The position numbers were made by a program, and so were the translations under genes. Of a DNA stretch of 64,000 bases, positions 62,568-64,000 are shown in pieces; within the stretch, counting starts at the first letter, position 1; every line of letters begins with the position of its first letter. The DNA lies in NCBI RefSeq assembly GCF_007747215.1, contig NZ_CP036273.1:1906322-1970321 (forward strand). Reading direction: 5' to 3'. Origin of the DNA: Urbifossiella limnaea (GTDB taxonomy: Bacteria > Planctomycetota > Planctomycetia > Gemmatales > Gemmataceae). The notes under the pieces were generated by a model. The model worked only from the letters and a program-made list of their open reading frames with translations. It did no database searches and was not told where the DNA came from.

Positions 62568-63215
62568 TCAGCCCGTTGCTTTCCACAGCAGCGCTCCCCG
62601 CTCCTTCCCGCACTTCCGGCAGTGCCAGCCCGTCATCCGCTTCGGCCTGCGGTGCCTGTCGTGCTCCCGTCCACACCCTCCACAGGTCGCCCGCCACCGC
62701 CCCTTCGGCATCTCGACTTCCTCGCCGTAGCACCGCTCCGGCCGCGCCCCTACCTCGACGCACTTCGCCCTCCAGACCTCGTCGTGACCGTGACCGTGGC
62801 CGACGAGGGCGTGGGCAATCTCGTGCAGGATGGTGTCGCGGACCTCGGACTCGGGGTTGCGGAGGACGTAGTGCTTGGAGAGTTCGATGCGACCCGGCCG
62901 GCCACGAACAGGATAGCGGCAGACGCCCGCCCGGCGCTTGTTCGTGTTGAAGGCGAACTGCCAGTTCGTGAGCCCGTGCTGAGTCATCACCGCGGCGGCG
63001 AGTTCCTTCGCCCTGGTGAGCAGGGAGGCCGGAGGACGTTCGTCGGGGTGCTCGCGCAGCGAGACGCCGGCCTGTCGAAGGGCGGTCGCCCGGGCGAGCA
63101 CAGTCCACCGCGGTACGGGGCGCGGCGACCCGTCCGACACGCCGCTGACGACCGCGGCCAGCGACCCGGCGGCGTTCCACAGGATGGTGAAGTCGGAGTC
63201 GGTGACGGCGGTCAT
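62568..63215 (-). CDS. SprT-like zinc metalloprotein
   Basis: A 215-residue protein from MTAVTDSDFTILW. The HEIAH motif (131-135) with a following GHGHDEVWRAKCVEVG fits SprT-like domain proteases, and C178/C181 and C199/C202 form a zinc ribbon near the C-terminus, as in SprT/SPRTN relatives. SPRTN cleaves DNA-protein crosslinks, while bacterial SprT-like proteins are mostly uncharacterised. Its stop lies 141 bp from the half tRNA, so it may belong to the inserted element. It diverges from the PQQ-propeller gene. Confidence 0.82.
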   Translation of the reverse strand: MTAVTDSDFTILWNAAGSLAAVVSGVSDGSPRPVPRWTVLARATALRQAGVSLREHPDERPPASLLTRAKELAAAVMTQHGLTNWQFAFNTNKRRAGVCRYPVRGRPGRIELSKHYVLRNPESEVRDTILHEIAHALVGHGHGHDEVWRAKCVEVGARPERCYGEEVEMPKGRWRATCGGCGREHDRHRRPKRMTGWHCRKCGKERGALLWKATG

Positions 63216-63326
63216 ACGGCACGGGGCTCCGGGCACTCCTCCCAGATTCGGCCCGACCTGACGACCCGTCAAGTTCACTCCCGAGCGGTACACTGACCCG
63301 AACCGGCCCGCCTACTCGGGACTCCC

Positions 63327-64000
63327 ATGACCCGCCTCCTCTTGCCCGCACTCCTGCTCGCCGCCACGCTGCCCGCCCTCCGGGCCGACGCCCCGCCCGA
63401 CCGCTGGCCCGCGTTCCGCGGCACCGGCGACAGCCTCACATCCGCGAAGGCGCTGCCGCTGAAGTGGTCTCCGACGGAGAACATCGCGTGGACGGTCGAA
63501 CTGCCGGGGTACGGCCAGTCGAGCCCGGTGGTGTGGAAGGACCGGGTGTTCGTGACCAGCGCCGAGGGCGAGTTCAAGGACACGCTCCACGTCATCCGCC
63601 TCGACCTCGCCACGGGGAAGGAGGCGTGGAAGAAGTCGTTCCGCAACACCCAGCGGGTGAAGGCCACCGACTACGTCAGCAAGTGCGCCCCCACGCCGGT
63701 GGTGACAGCCGACCGGGTCTTCGCCCTGTTCGAGAGCGGCGACCTGCTCGCCCTCGACCACGCCGGCAAGGAGGTGTGGCGGCGCAACCTGGAGGCGGAC
63801 TTCGGCCCGCTCCGGGGGAACCACGGCCTCGGCACGTCCCCCGTCCTGGCCGGGAACACCCTGCTGGTACTCGTCGCGCAGGGGAGCTCGTACCTGCTCG
63901 CGGTGGACGCCGCGACCGGCAAGGACTTGTGGAAGGCCGACCACCCGTTCGGCGGGTCGTGGACCTCCCCGGCCGTCGTGACGGTCGAGGGGAAGCCGGC
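63327..64000 (+). CDS. PQQ-binding-like beta-propeller protein (5' part, runs off window)
   Basis: 224 codons are visible. A signal peptide (MTRLLLPALLLAATLPALRA) is followed by DRWPAFRGTGDS and PQQ-type blades such as LHVIRLDLATGKEAWKKSF, LALDHAGKEVWRRNLEADFG and LLAVDAATGKDLWKADHPFGG. It is an outer-membrane-assembly BamB-like or quinoprotein-like fold, typical of Planctomycetes. Its role is unknown because the C-terminus is missing. Confidence 0.9.
   Translation, partial: MTRLLLPALLLAATLPALRADAPPDRWPAFRGTGDSLTSAKALPLKWSPTENIAWTVELPGYGQSSPVVWKDRVFVTSAEGEFKDTLHVIRLDLATGKEAWKKSFRNTQRVKATDYVSKCAPTPVVTADRVFALFESGDLLALDHAGKEVWRRNLEADFGPLRGNHGLGTSPVLAGNTLLVLVAQGSSYLLAVDAATGKDLWKADHPFGGSWTSPAVVTVEGKP

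Overview
The window is GC-rich bacterial DNA with tightly packed genes, almost certainly from a planctomycete of the Gemmataceae. The clade-typical content supports this: a DUF1587/1592/1588/1585 cytochrome-like protein paired with a Tat-exported DUF1552 protein, a DUF1549/DUF1553-type protein, two TIGR03067 proteins, a sulfatase, the TIGR04137 small basic protein, 'LEPLEDRVTP'-type N-termini on giant FG-GAP proteins, and many Ser/Thr kinase, STAS and FecR-like signalling parts. No rRNA, complete tRNA, CRISPR array or intact transposase was found.

Layout. 1-16 kb: a fused MFS/spermidine-synthase protein (cut by the left edge), an Hsp70-like ATPase, two tandem TIGR03067 secreted proteins, a neutral-ceramidase-like hydrolase, the DUF1592/DUF1552 pair, a single-domain response regulator, an ATP-grasp-like protein, a sulfatase, a VTT-domain membrane protein and a TIGR00300 (ornithine cyclodeaminase-type) enzyme. 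16-20 kb: a class V aminotransferase, then a small accessory island of three short genes (DUF4188, SUFU, VOC) separated by long imperfect inverted repeats with GCCGAAC/GTTCGGC ends. These look like integron attC sites, and no integrase is present in the window. 20-25.5 kb: a YdjM-like protein, a Ser/Thr kinase with a REC-like tail, a GNAT enzyme and two unknowns.

25.5-38.2 kb holds four tandem same-strand paralogues of about 950-1065 residues. They share an FG-GAP/VCBS propeller and a near-identical C-terminus but carry different N-terminal modules (Gly-rich beta-helix; PATR plus cadherin-like; two DUF4394 plus Calx-beta; DUF4394 plus DUF11). The second is broken by a frameshift in a run of seven G. 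38-50 kb: a TerC-family protein, an acyltransferase, KDPG aldolase and a KDG-kinase-like protein, NAD(P)HX epimerase, a Tat-exported amidase, small proteins, a FolK-SDR fusion, a membrane protein with a YEATS-like domain and a short SecA. 50-59 kb: an acyltransferase, a LOG-family protein, a DUF1549/1553-type protein, a FecR-like membrane protein facing a STAS protein, and a DUF1254 protein.

59-64 kb: an apparent SOS operon on the minus strand (Y-family DNA polymerase, an unknown protein, SRAP/YedK-like protein) with a perfect GAAC-N4-GTTC LexA-type operator 19 bp upstream of the first start codon. Next come an orphan helix-turn-helix ORF, a 3' half of a tRNA-Thr(CGU) gene that looks like an integration scar, a SprT-like metalloprotein and the start of a PQQ-propeller protein. 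Three families of short perfect palindromes recur through the window. One of them contributes in-frame peptide to two unrelated proteins.
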